From contig JBAIAC010000265.1 in assembly GCA_037349315.1 (NCBI GenBank), positions 312,501 through 376,500 on the forward strand: a DNA stretch of 64,000 bases, read 5' to 3'. The notes under the pieces are model-generated. The model worked only from the letters and a program-made list of their open reading frames with translations, was not told where the DNA came from and ran no database searches. The DNA is from Chelydra serpentina. Its lineage: Eukaryota > Chordata > Testudines > Chelydridae. Below are positions 9,001 to 39,335 of the stretch, one piece after another; within the stretch, counting starts at the first letter, position 1, and the number at the start of each line of letters is the position of its first letter. Made by a program: the position numbers and the translations under genes.

Positions 9001-11893
9001 TCTGCCAGTCATTGCGTACAGAAGCTGATTTAAAGGACAGGTTACAAACCATAGTTTAGTTAATAGTTCCGCAATTTCACATTTGAGTTCTTTCAGCACT
9101 CTTGGGTGAATGCCATCTGGTCCCGGTGACTTGTTACTGTTAAGTTGATCGATTAATTCCAAAACCACCTCTAGTGACACTTCAATCTGTGACAGTTCCA
9201 TGGACCATGAGTGCAGCTCCCTGTCGATCACGCTCTCGGGTGGCAGTGGGGCTGCATCTAAGGCAGGCTCTCTGCCTTCCCCTAAGCCCTGGAGTGGCCA
9301 GCGTGGCCCTGGGGAGAGAAGTGGGGGAGCAGAGAACTCTGCTCTGTAAGCACCCCCCCCCCCCCCCCCCTGCAGCTCCCATCGGCCAGGAACAGGGAAC
9401 TGTGGCCAATGGGAGTTGCAGGAGTGATGCCTGCAGAGTGACAGCATGCAGCGCCTTGTCCCCCACTCCTCCCCGGGGGCTGCGGGTCCAGGACTGCCCA
9501 AAGTAAGTGCCATCCCCTTCAATGGACAGGTTCTGAATAGCTCTTCCACCACCCAACCTGCAACCTCCTGGAGCCAGCCCCCCCATATCCCTCTCCTGCA
9601 CCCCAAGCCCCTGCCCCATCCCAGAGCCAGCCCCCCATATCCCCTCCTGCCCCAGTCCATAGTCCCCTCCCAGAGCCCACACTTCATACCCCCTCCTGCA
9701 CCCCACACAGTATTACCAATAACAAACAGTATTATTACCATATCAACCAACAAGGAGCGCAAAATGTTCAACAGCCTGTTGGATTGCTGTGGCTCTCATG
9801 TTGAAGGTTTTTTCCAGAGTGGCCCCCATGGGTCAGGAGCTGCTGCTGCTGCAGGGGGGGGCGCTTCATTTAATTTAAATTTTGGAGTGTGGGGGGGGGG
9901 GGGGTTGCTATTTTGCAAATGTAAAACACCGAGGCCTCAATTTGTAAATTGTCTAATCCCTTGCAGGACAGAATTTTCATCAGAAAAGTCTTTGACTAGA
10001 GTTGGCTCAAAACATGTATCCATCAAGCGAGATGATTCCATTTATGATACATCTAACCTCTATGGCATCTCAGGTAAGTGAATTGCTCCTTCTAAGTACA
10101 AAGTCTGACAACTAGCTTAGGACACACTCCACATTACATTAGTTGCTTAATGTCATATTGCTCTTTTTTCTCCACCTATAGTTTAAAAAAAAAATAATTC
10201 CCGTCAGCACTACTATGTTATGAGAAAGACTTTGGGCTGGAATTTCTAACCTCTTCCACTGGGACAGGGTTATGCAGACAGAATACCCAAACTAGCCCAC
10301 GTTCCTTCTCAAAAGTGGAGTGGCATAATACAATGTTAGGCCTTGGCTACACTTACAAGTTACAGCGTAATAAAACTGCCTGCAGCGCTGTAACTCATTA
10401 ACTGGCTACACTTGCAAGGCACGTGCAACGCTGTATCTCCTCAGATACAGCGCTGCATGTACTCCACCTCCCCGAGAGAAATAGCAACTGTTGCGAAGTG
10501 GGTGGAACGCTGGTCTTTCAGTGTAGCCCAAGAACAACGCAGTTACTGATCTCCGGAAGCTGCTTTGTTTTGAAACGGCACTTCCGGGTTGGAGTTCAGA
10601 GCTCCCTGGAGCTGCTACAAACACAGCTTTACAACCACAGCTACTTTTTGCAGGCAGAGGATGGGAAAGAGGGGAGGGGCTCCGTTAGGAATGCCTTGGA
10701 CAGAGAGGGCGGGGGGCGGGGGGGAAGGCTCCATTTCCTCTCTTTTATCTGCTCTTTAAAAACAAACAAAGTCCCTGCTGTTTGCTTTCAGTGATTGAGA
10801 GAGAGGCAGGGGATGTGGAGGTGTGGAAATAATGAGCTGACACTCTGTGGAGATTTCAAAAACCCCCTCTCTCTCTCAAAACGCTCCCCGTCAAAGTCCC
10901 CCTCACCCCCCCCCCCCATTTGAAAAGCACGTTGCAGCTACCTGAATGCCCATAATGCACCGCTCCCAATACAGCTGCAAGTGCCGCAAATGTAGCCACG
11001 TCAGTGGTAGTTACTGCGCTGGCGGCTGCCAGTGTGGACAGGCTGCAGCGCTTTCCCTACTCAGCTGTACGAACATGGGTTTAACTAACAGCGCTGTACA
11101 GCTGCAAGTGTAGCCAAGGCCTTAGAAGACTAGGATAAGGTAATCCAGCACGCACTCTTCAAGCCCCCTGGCAATTCACCAGTTGACGGACTGTCCCAGG
11201 CACCAGGTTTTCCCCTACAGGCCTGCCCGTGCACTGAAACACAATGCTTTCATAGTATTGTTGTTCATCTGCAGCTCTCTGATGAGCATTTTTCTTTCCT
11301 CAGCCATGGACGGAGTACCTTTCGCACTACACCCCAAATTTGAAAGCAGCATCACTACTGGGACTAATGTGAGTATCACTATAGGTTACAAGGACATTTT
11401 ACCAATTCCTTCTAATGAAATGTCTATTTCAGGGGTGAGTAAGAGGGTCATGTAGTCCCACGAGTTGATGATTCTGTATTTGTTCATGTGGCAAAAGTCT
11501 TCGGTCTCCTGGGTGTTGCAAACAGTTCTACAGGGTAAAAAACCAGTGGGAGAGGAGGCTGCTAGGACAACAGGAATATATTACCTACTGTAGTTACCTC
11601 TGTTTTGTAGGCCTTTTCCATCTTCACGAACTTGAACATTAAATCTCTTGCTGACATTGAGAAGGAGGTAAGTAACTCACTGCAGCCTGCCCTCTGTTCT
11701 CACTGGTAATCCCAAATTGGAGTACAAAAGGATGGAAGCTTTAGAGTGGCTGAACATGAGTTCTGTATGTACTAACAGCTATGAGAGTGAGGTAGCATTT
11801 TCTATCTATAAACCTTGTTTTTTGTTTCAGTATGACTATGCCTTTGTAGTTGAAAGGACTGCGGCTGCCAGACTCCCACCCAGCATCTGTTAG
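1..11893 (+). CDS. MVB12A: MVB12A, ESCRT-I subunit (3' seven exons, 5' truncated)
   Basis: Coding exons: 1-90 (continues off the left edge or starts very near it), 636-801, 900-1031, 9967-10073, 11304-11368, 11611-11667, 11831-11893 (TAG). All junctions are AG/GT and phases agree (1,2,2,1,0,0), giving about 225 visible residues against about 270 in the human protein. The early part ([15 protein letters not shown], then [14 protein letters not shown] and FAVWCKK) is the MABP domain. The C-terminal part ([32 protein letters not shown]) is the UMA domain, which in this family contacts the other ESCRT-I subunits. The family works in multivesicular-body sorting of ubiquitinated cargo on endosomes. 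MVB12B was considered, but the spacing, the short linker and the [11 protein letters not shown] and [13 protein letters not shown] peptides fit MVB12A better. Intron 3 is 8.9 kb and filled with nested transposons; the other introns are short. Exon boundaries are read from sequence, and identity rests on remembered family sequences. Confidence 0.93.
1213..1824 (-). repeat. CR1 LINE 3' part (interrupted by a SINE and the DIRS element)
   Basis: Begins with the AAGAACATAAGAA and CATACTGGGTCAGACCA sequence typical of the 3' end of reptile CR1 copies. Read on the minus strand, 1620-1824 encodes the CR1 ORF2 tail (peptides like [18 protein letters not shown]). It is split by the SINE at 1341-1539 and continues, after the DIRS element, at 8070. 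Confidence 0.85.
1341..1539 (+). mobile_element. tRNA-derived SINE, tortoise Pol III (Cry I) type
   Basis: Starts GGGAGGGATAGCTCAGTGG (box A) and carries GTGAGTTCAATCC (box B), as in tRNA-Lys-derived SINEs of cryptodiran turtles. Direct repeats AAGTG at 1336-1340 and 1540-1544 are target-site duplications within CR1 sequence. Confidence 0.88.
1828..2005 (+). repeat. Left inverted terminal repeat of the DIRS element
   Basis: CTTCGAGTGCTTGCTCATAT through the TCAGTTCCTTCTTA stretch, near-identical to the reverse complement of 7859-8036. The outermost 40 bases match better to 7716-7760 (the internal complementary region). Confidence 0.85.
2155..4660 (+). pseudogene. DIRS gag-like region, decayed
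   Basis: Broken reading frames in several phases. A Pro/Ala/Ser-rich part contains 162-bp tandem repeats, followed by an Arg/Ser-rich stretch ([15 protein letters not shown] near 3830). Serine/arginine-rich gag-like proteins occur upstream of RT in DIRS elements. Stops and frame changes mean no intact protein. Assignment is by position and composition. Confidence 0.6.
2543..3720 (+). repeat. 162-bp tandem repeats inside DIRS gag
   Basis: The GGTATACACCGAGG anchor recurs at 2897, 3059, 3221 and 3383, an exact 162-nt (54-codon) period. Diverged copies of the CTCCCCGGTA motif lie before (about 2568, 2729) and after (about 3535, 3690). The unit encodes [20 protein letters not shown]. Confidence 0.85.
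5097..6250 (+). pseudogene. DIRS reverse transcriptase and RNase H, broken
   Basis: Peptides in changing frames: [15 protein letters not shown] (about 5160), [15 protein letters not shown] (5405-5450, first catalytic Asp), [19 protein letters not shown] (about 5490), CLDDWLICG (about 5617, the YxDD-type active site with Tyr changed to Cys), [11 protein letters not shown] (about 5972, RNase H) and [17 protein letters not shown] (about 6066). A long A-run at about 5219-5238 and several frameshifts break it. Confidence 0.8.
7035..7706 (+). pseudogene. DIRS tyrosine recombinase catalytic domain (open frame, 5' broken)
   Basis: A 223-codon frame without stops. It keeps the three hallmarks of the fold: first Arg in [11 protein letters not shown], the HSTRA box (His-x-x-Arg) and the nucleophile Tyr in TFAIHYAIV, followed by the family-typical C-terminal tail. 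Upstream recombinase sequence ([11 protein letters not shown], about 6970) is in another frame, so the protein is not complete. Tyrosine recombinases integrate DIRS cDNA circles. Confidence 0.75.
7859..8036 (-). repeat. Right inverted terminal repeat of the DIRS element
   Basis: Reverse complement of the left repeat over about 175 bp, including the GCGCGGCGCGTACAC segment. It is followed by the right-end sequence that is also repeated in inverted form at about 7770-7830. Confidence 0.85.
8070..9190 (-). pseudogene. CR1 LINE ORF2 reverse transcriptase fragments
   Basis: On the minus strand, peptides [17 protein letters not shown] (about 9110), [17 protein letters not shown] (about 9000), [14 protein letters not shown] (about 8930), [16 protein letters not shown] (about 8730) and [17 protein letters not shown] (about 8220) are canonical CR1 RT sequence in order. 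The segment with AGTCTCCTCTTTTCC and GAGCTGAAAAGTCCTAGCC occurs twice (about 8071-8170 and 8506-8605), so two CR1 copies or a duplication are joined here. Stops and frameshifts throughout. Confidence 0.88.
9191..9720. repeat. Interspersed repeat of unknown class
   Basis: GC-rich non-unique-looking sequence with the motif GGCCAATGGGAGTTGCAGG, a C-run at 9351-9370 and a CCCCATATCCC-rich block at 9580-9690. Composition and phrases resemble turtle interspersed repeats, but I cannot name the family. Confidence 0.4.
10339..11121. mobile_element. Harbinger-like non-autonomous DNA transposon (783 bp)
   Basis: Terminal inverted repeats GGCCTTGGCTACACTT and its complement (GTGTAGCCAAGGCC at 11108-11121), flanked by TTA at 10336-10338 and 11122-11124. 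A 3-bp TTA duplication is the PIF/Harbinger signature. No transposase reading frame is inside. It lies in MVB12A intron 4. Confidence 0.75.
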
Positions 11894-12198
11894 CAGCGAG
11901 CAGCACAGAGTGCTACCAAAGCATGGGGTACAGGCCCCTTCTAGCAGATAAAGTTACATTCTTCCTACTAAATCATTCCATTGAGGCTGTCTGTTGCCAC
12001 AGGTGCATAAACTGCACAACCAGATGTGATGGACTCAATTCTCCAAAGGACACTCCTGTAAAGAACTGAATGAACTCTGTTTCTGCCTTCTAATTTTGTA
12101 ATATTTAAATCTGTAATCCACTTGGTGCTCTCTAGTTTCCATCAACTGTTGAAAGATTATATTCACAGGCAAAGTGCATTTATACTTGCAGCCTGGGG

Positions 12199-12434
12199 CC
12201 ATGTCTACACTGCAATAAAAGACACTGGCGTGGCCACAGGTGGGCAGTGGGGAGGCTTGGGCTGGACCCTGGGCTCTGAGACACCACCCCCCCCCCCCCC
12301 CAAGTTGTCAAGTTGCAGAGCCAGGGCTCCAGTCCAAACCCAGATATCTACACTGCAATTTTTAAACCTGCAGCCACTCAGCTGACTCTGGGTCTACAAC
12401 TCGCTGCTGTTTGTATTTTACTGCAGTGTCCACT
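12199..12434. mobile_element. MITE with GTCTACACTGCA termini
   Basis: Left terminus GTCTACACTGCAATAAAA, right terminus TTTTACTGCAGTGTCCAC, which are imperfect inverted repeats. The body holds a 16-base C run. It lies downstream of the MVB12A stop, probably inside its 3' UTR. Family not determined (hAT-like or Harbinger-like). Confidence 0.55.
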
Positions 12435-13211
12435 GTCACCTGGATTTAGCTCACTGTGGAAGCTAAGATTTGGGGGGGGAAGAGAGGGAGGGGAGACATA
12501 CTCATGTTATCTGATGAACACTTCACTTAACCAAGCATCTCGCACAGGTTTTACTTTTGTGTAGCAGACAAGAAGACACTAATATTTTGTTCAGTCTGTG
12601 TTTAAAGATCAATGAACATTGGGTATTGAACATTTTTTCTTACAATGTTACTAAAACCTTTTTTTATTCTGGATGTTGCTCCTGGTAAGGTAACTTTGTT
12701 TTTATTTTTGAGGACACAACTTTTTATACAGCAGAAATACTAAGCAAACGAAGGGCTTAAAGAGGCTACTGCTGATATTGTCATACTAATTAAAACTAGC
12801 CTTTGTTCAAGCCCTCTTTGCATATTTATGACTAAGTGAACTGCCCTGCCCTACTATTCCTGCCCTGTTTCTTTCATAATTGAGGGACTCTAAGTGTCTG
12901 AACCTCAGAATTCATGTAGAGGGAATAGTTGTTAAATACTCAAAAGGTTGAGCTCTTACACTACAAGCCCCAAAAAAGAAATTCCAAATGTGTTTTAAAA
13001 TACATTGATTCCAATTTAATTACCAAATTCTGTAAACGCTTCCTCAAGCACAGGGCAGTACAAAACTCCCAATATGTCACATCCTGGAAATGTTATTTAT
13101 AGGTGTATTGCCCCATGCAGCCTTGATTGTTACACCAAGTGGTCTCCAAACGAGCATGTCAGAAAGCTTTCCCAGGCCTGCTCCAGAGCAGGGTTAAGTC
13201 ACTGTCAAAAG

Positions 13212-13217
13212 AATAAA
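13212..13217 (+). other. MVB12A: Candidate poly(A) signal of MVB12A
   Basis: AATAAA, 1.3 kb after the MVB12A stop codon and just before the ATP13A1 stop on the other strand. Another AATAAA at about 12214 lies inside a MITE. Neither is confirmed by transcript data. Confidence 0.35.
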
Positions 13218-13312
13218 GATTCTTCTTGCAATCTGGAAGTGTGTCCTCCCCGTGTTGTCTTTCACACTTGTATACTCAGCACTGCTAGGATGTTGGAGGC
13301 TTGGAATCTGTT

Positions 13313-35043
<21,731 letters not shown>

Positions 35044-35267
35044 CTTCCGGGAGCCCTCCTAGCAACGCGCCGCTTCCGCTTCCGGGGGCACGGCGCCGTG
35101 ACGTCCCTGCGCGCGTGCGCAGCCAGCTCGCCGACGGGGGCCGCGCATGCGCGGGGAGCGGCCCGACTGCCTTTAGTGTCATGGCTGCGGCTGGGTTTTC
35201 GCGCATGCGGACTGGGACGGGTCGCGAGCCCGGCCCGGCGTGTTCCGGATGCGCCCCGCGCGGCAGC
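35044..35267. promoter_or_regulatory. Bidirectional CpG-rich promoter of ATP13A1 and CHCHD5
   Basis: Only 224 bp separate the ATP13A1 start codon (minus strand, 35043) from the CHCHD5 start codon (plus strand, 35268). The interval and both first exons are very GC- and CpG-rich, with no TATA box. ETS-like CTTCCGG motifs lie at 35044-35050 and near 35080. The minus-strand sequence AAGATGGCGG over the ATP13A1 start codon matches a YY1 site. Divergent housekeeping gene pairs sharing a CpG island are common in vertebrates. Promoter function is inferred. Confidence 0.75.
35111..35210. promoter_or_regulatory. Cluster of three NRF1-type palindromes
   Basis: GCGCGTGCGC at 35111-35120, GCGCATGCGC at 35143-35152 (the exact NRF1 consensus palindrome) and GCGCATGCGG at 35201-35210. 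NRF1 is a known activator of nuclear genes for mitochondrial proteins, which suits CHCHD5. Binding is predicted from the motif only. Confidence 0.6.
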
Positions 35268-38200
35268 ATGTGAGTGCGGGGGTGAGGCGGGGGCCTGGGC
35301 CGGGCGGGGGCGGGGCGGTCCGGTCCGGTCTGACTGTCCGGTCTCTCCGCAGGGAGGCCGCCCTGGAGGTGGCGGCGCGGCACTGCCGCAGCGAGATGGA
35401 GCAGTACGGGCGCTGCGTGGCCGCCAGCCCCGCCACCTGGCAGCGGGACTGCGAGCAGCTGAAACTCCGCATGGCCCGGTGCGCCGCCTCCCAGTGAGTG
35501 ACCCCCCCACCCCCCCATCTCCTCCTCCGCCTCCTGCCCCCCCCCGCCAGCCGCCTCCCAGTGAGTGACCCCCCCACCCCCCCATCTCCTCCTCCCAGTG
35601 AGTGACCCCCCCCATCTCCTCCTCCCCCGCCCCCCTCCGCCTCCCCCTGCCCCCCCCGCCAGCCGCCTCCCAGTGAGTGACCCCCCCGCCCCCCCCCCGC
35701 CAGCCGCCTCCCAGTGAGTGACCCCCCCGCCCCCCCATCTCCTCCTCCCAGTGAGTAACCCCCCCCTGCCTCCCCCCCGCCAGCCGCCTCCCAGTGAGTG
35801 ACCCCCCCCGCCCCCCTCCGCCTCCTGCCTCCCCCCCCGCCAGCCGCCTCCCAGTGAGTGACCCCCCCACCCCCCCATCTCCTCCTCCCAGTGAGTGACC
35901 CCCCCGCCCCCCTCCGCCTCCTGCCCCCCCCGCCAGCCTCCTCCCAGTGAGTGACCCCCCCGCCTCCTGCCCCCCCCCGCCAGCCTCCTGCCCTGCCCCA
36001 GCCTCCCCCGCCCCCCCCGCCAGCCGCCTCCCAGTGAGTGACCCCCCCGCCCCCCCCGCCAGCCGCCTCCCAGTGAGTGACCCCCCGCCCCCCCATCTCC
36101 TCCTCCCAGTGAGTGACCCCCCCCGCCCCCCTCCGCCTCCTGCCCCCCCCCGCCAGCCTCCTCCCAGTGAGTGACCCCCCCGCCTCCTGCCCCCCCCGCC
36201 AGCCTCCTGCCCCCCCCAGCCTCCCCCTGCCCCCCCCGCCAGCCGCCTCCCAGTGAGTGACCCCCCCGCCCCCCTCCGCCTCCCAGTGAGTGACCCCCCC
36301 GCCCCCCTCCACCTCCTGCCTCCCCCCCGCCAGCCGCCTCCCAGTGAGTGACCCCCCCGCCCCCCTCCGCCTCCCAGTGAGTGACCCCCCCCGCCCCCCT
36401 CCACCTCCTGCCTCCCCCCCCGCCAGCCGCCTCCCAGTGAGTGACCCCCCCTGCCCCCCCCGCCAGCCGCCTCCCAGTGAGTGACCCCCCCGCCACCTGT
36501 CCCCCCCACCCCCTGCCCCCCCCGCCAGCCGCCTCCCAGTGAGTGACCCCCCCGCCCCCCCCGCCTCCTGCCCCCCCCCGCCAGCCGCCTCCCAGTGAGT
36601 GACCCCCCCACCCCCCCATCTCCTCCTCCCAGTGAGTAACCCCCCCCTGCCTCCCCCCCCGCCAGCCGCCTCCCAGTGAGTGACCCCCCTGCCCCCCGCC
36701 CCCCCATCTCCTCCTCCCAGTGAGTGACCCCCCCGCCCCCTCCGCCTCCTGCCCCCCCCCGCCAGCCTCCTCCCAGTGAGTGACCCCCCCGCCTCCTGCC
36801 CCCCCCGCCAGCCTCCTGCCCCCCCATCCTCCCCCTGCCCCCCCGCCAGCCGCCTCCCAGTGAGTGACCCCCCCGCCCCCCTCCGCCTCCCAGTGAGTGA
36901 CCCCCCCGCCCCCCTCCGCCTCCTGCCTCCCCCCCCGCCAGCCGCCTCCCAGTGAGTGACCCCCCCTGCCCCCCCCGCCAGCCGCCTCCCAGTGAGTGAC
37001 CCCCCCCCGCCACCTGTCCCCCCCTGCCCCCCCGCCTCCTGCCCCCCCCGCCAGCCGCCTCCCAGTGAGTGACCCCCCCCGCCCCCCTCCGCCTCCTGCC
37101 CCCCCCGCCAGCCTCCTCCCAGTGAGTGACCCCCCCGCCCCCCCAGCCTCCTCCCAGTGAGTGACCCCCCCCCGCCTCCTGCCCCCCCGCCAGCCTCCTG
37201 CCCCCCCCTGCCCCAGCCTCCTCCCAGTGAGTGACCCCCCCTGCCCGCCTCCGCCTCCTGCCCCCCCGCCAGCTGCCTCCCAGTGAGTGACCCCCCCCGC
37301 TCCCCCCACCAGACTCCTCCCAGTGAGTGACCCCCCCGCCAGCCTCCTCCCCCCCCGCCAGCCTCCCCCCCGCCTCCTGCCAGTGAGTGACCCCCCCGCC
37401 TCCCCCTGCCCCGCCCGCCAGCCTCCTCCCAGTGAGTGACCCCCCCTGCCAGCCTCCTGCCCCCCCCGCCAGCCTCCTCCCAGTGAGTGACCCCCCCTGC
37501 CCGCCTCCGCCTCCTGCCCCCCCCGCCAGCTGCCTCCCAGTGAGTGACCCCCCCGCCCCCCCCACCAGCCTCCTCCCCGTGAGTGACCCCCCCGCCTCCT
37601 GCCCCCCCCGCCAGCCTCCTCCCCCCCCGCCAGCCTCCCCCCGCCTCCTGCCAGTGAGTGACCCCCCCGCCTCCCCCTGCCCCCCCCGCCAGCCTCCTCC
37701 CAGTGAGTGACCCCCCTGCCAGCCTCCTGCCCCCCCCGCCAGCCTCCTCCCAGTGAGTGACCCCCCCCGCCTCCTGCCCCCCGCTGCCCCCCACCCGTCT
37801 CCTCCTCCTGCCCACCCCGCCAGCCTCCTCCTGCCCCCCGCCAGCCCAGCCTCCCCCTGCCCAGCTCCCATCCCCGTGGCCTCTGGGCCGCGCACACAGG
37901 CGCCCCCGTCTGTCCCTTGCTCACCCCATTGTACCGGGGTGGGGAGACGTGACCTGCCCGGACGGGGCTCTGGCAGAGCAGGGCATTGAACCCTGTTCTC
38001 CGTAGGGTGATACCGACGCTGAACCCCAAGGCCAGCCTGCTCCTCCTGTTGTACAGCTCATCCCTGGGGGCACAGTCCGGACTGCCCGGCAGCTGCTCTG
38101 TCTAGCGAGTGTAAAATGTTCTTTCTAGGCTTGTTCCCCCATTCAGCCCCCGGTGACTGTCTGCAAAGTTCCCCCTGAGGCGCTCAGTGTCTGCCTGCGC

Positions 38201-38366
38201 TTTGCTTTGTTGCAGCCCGATTGTGCAGAAGATCCGCCACGACTGCGCTGAGCCCTTCACTGCCTTTGAACAGTGCTTGAAACAGAACCAGGCCTCTGTG
38301 ACGAACTGCACCGAGCACGTCAACCAGTTCCTGCTATGCGCCGAGCAGGTGAAGCTGACGACTTAA
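35268..38366 (+). CDS. CHCHD5: CHCHD5, twin CX9C mitochondrial protein
   Basis: Exon 1 ends at 35269 with AT; exon 2 is 35353-35493; coding exon 3 is 38216-38366 (TAA). The start codon is split: AT at 35268-35269 joins G at 35353, giving MEAALEVAARHC, which aligns with the human start MQAALEVTARYC. Total 294 nt, or 97 residues (human 110). Four CX9C half-motifs are present (HC-RSEMEQYGR-C, DC-EQLKLRMAR-C, DC-AEPFTAFEQ-C, NC-TEHVNQFLL-C), forming two CHCH helical hairpins. Such proteins are imported into the mitochondrial intermembrane space by Mia40-dependent disulfide relay. An ATG at 35249 is out of frame with the CHCH reading frame and in weaker Kozak context, so it would act as an upstream ORF. 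The C-terminus is shorter than in mammals. Intron 2 (35494-38215) is dominated by a minisatellite built from its own donor junction. The gene is divergent to ATP13A1. Confidence 0.93.
35486..37770 (+). repeat. Minisatellite derived from the CHCHD5 exon 2/intron 2 junction
   Basis: About 44 copies of CCTCCCAGTGAGTGAC or close variants, separated by C-rich spacers (CCCCCCGCCAGCCG and similar) so that unit length varies from about 25 to 80 bp. The first copy is the real exon end and donor at 35487-35500. The G-rich strand is the minus strand, giving strong quadruplex potential there and three very long spurious reading frames. Confidence 0.95.
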
Positions 38367-39021
38367 GGTGAATGAAGGCTCAGCTGGAAACTTGAAATCC
38401 CGTATTCATCTCCAGCCCAGGCAGTCTCCCTGTTAGCCTCCCCATCTGCCCCCCTGCCAAAAGCGCCTCTCCTGCCCTAGAGGTTCCTTCCAGGAGTGAG
38501 ACTGGAGATCAGTGCTCATTCGTTACTTGGCCTCTCTGCTGAGACTGACAATTGTAACGGTGGTTCTTGTGGTAATGATACTTGACGACTAGAAGCCAGA
38601 CTGACCAACTAGCTCATTTCACCTAGGTCTCCAAATGGGTATCGGGGGTAATGGGTTTGTCACTATGACTTTCAGCTTACAGCCATGTGATGAAAAACCC
38701 TGACACTGTTGCCAATCCCTTGAGCCATCTTGGTGGCCGCCATGAGGTCATGACTTCAGTCTGACTGTGAGCCAATCTGGAGTAGTGGGTTTGTGCAGTA
38801 ATGTACATCAAGCTTTCTCAGCTTACATTACTACACTGAGCACTTTCTTGCAAAGGGTTTGTGCTCTGATGGAGCAGTATTAAAATAAAATCATCGTATT
38901 ACGTTTGGAAACCCCTGGAAGGCTGCAGTATTACTTCTCATCAGCTGTCTGTGTAAACGCTGTATCCTCAGGACACATATATGCACAACCACTGACTTTC
39001 ATTCCTGCTGTCTTTCCACAG

Positions 39022-39335
39022 AGGACACTGAGAACCTTCGTCTTCAGGAATGAGACCAGCTTCCCCAGCTGTGGAGACTCATTCTAATGGTTCCTGGCAG
39101 AAAACACAGCATGATACGAGTCCCCGCGCTCTGGCTTCCATCAGGTTCCGGTCACGTGCACCTGAACAGTTGGATTCTCAGCAGGACATCCGAAAGTTTC
39201 CAATCTGTCGGCATTTGTCAGTATGCTGCTAGGGCTGCCTCTTGTCTCTGCTGGTCGCACAGCCCTGAACAGCACCGTTCATTAATAAGCTACAGAAACT
39301 ACTGAAGTGACAATAAAGGCTCAGCTCTGCACTGA
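39022..39335 (+). other. CHCHD5: Probable 3' UTR exon of CHCHD5
   Basis: A polypyrimidine tract and acceptor (TCTTTCCACAG at 39011-39021) is followed about 290 bp later by AATAAA at 39312-39317. A possible donor (GGTGAAT) directly follows the CHCHD5 stop at 38366. The human gene has a further 3' exon, so a non-coding last exon here is plausible. If the upstream donor within codons 38346-38351 (CAG|GTGAAG) were used instead, this exon would code in frame for about 22 residues (starting RTLRTFVFRN, ending at a TAA near 39087). No transcript evidence is available. Confidence 0.5.
39312..39317 (+). other. CHCHD5: Candidate poly(A) signal of CHCHD5
   Basis: AATAAA about 290 bp into the putative non-coding last exon, followed by GT-containing sequence. 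It is the best candidate between the CHCHD5 stop and the repeat-free intergenic region. Confidence 0.5.

Noticed and set aside
8998..9771. Minus-strand 257-codon frame.
   Set aside because: Only its C-terminal end is coding-like (CR1 [16 protein letters not shown]). The rest is Gly-rich translation of a GC-rich repeat.
35249..35251. ATG at 35249 as the CHCHD5 start.
   Set aside because: After splicing it is out of frame with the four CX9C motifs and in weaker initiation context than the split ATG.
35494..37770. CRISPR-like repeat array.
   Set aside because: Unit and spacer lengths vary, spacers are themselves C-rich repeats, and the context is a vertebrate intron.
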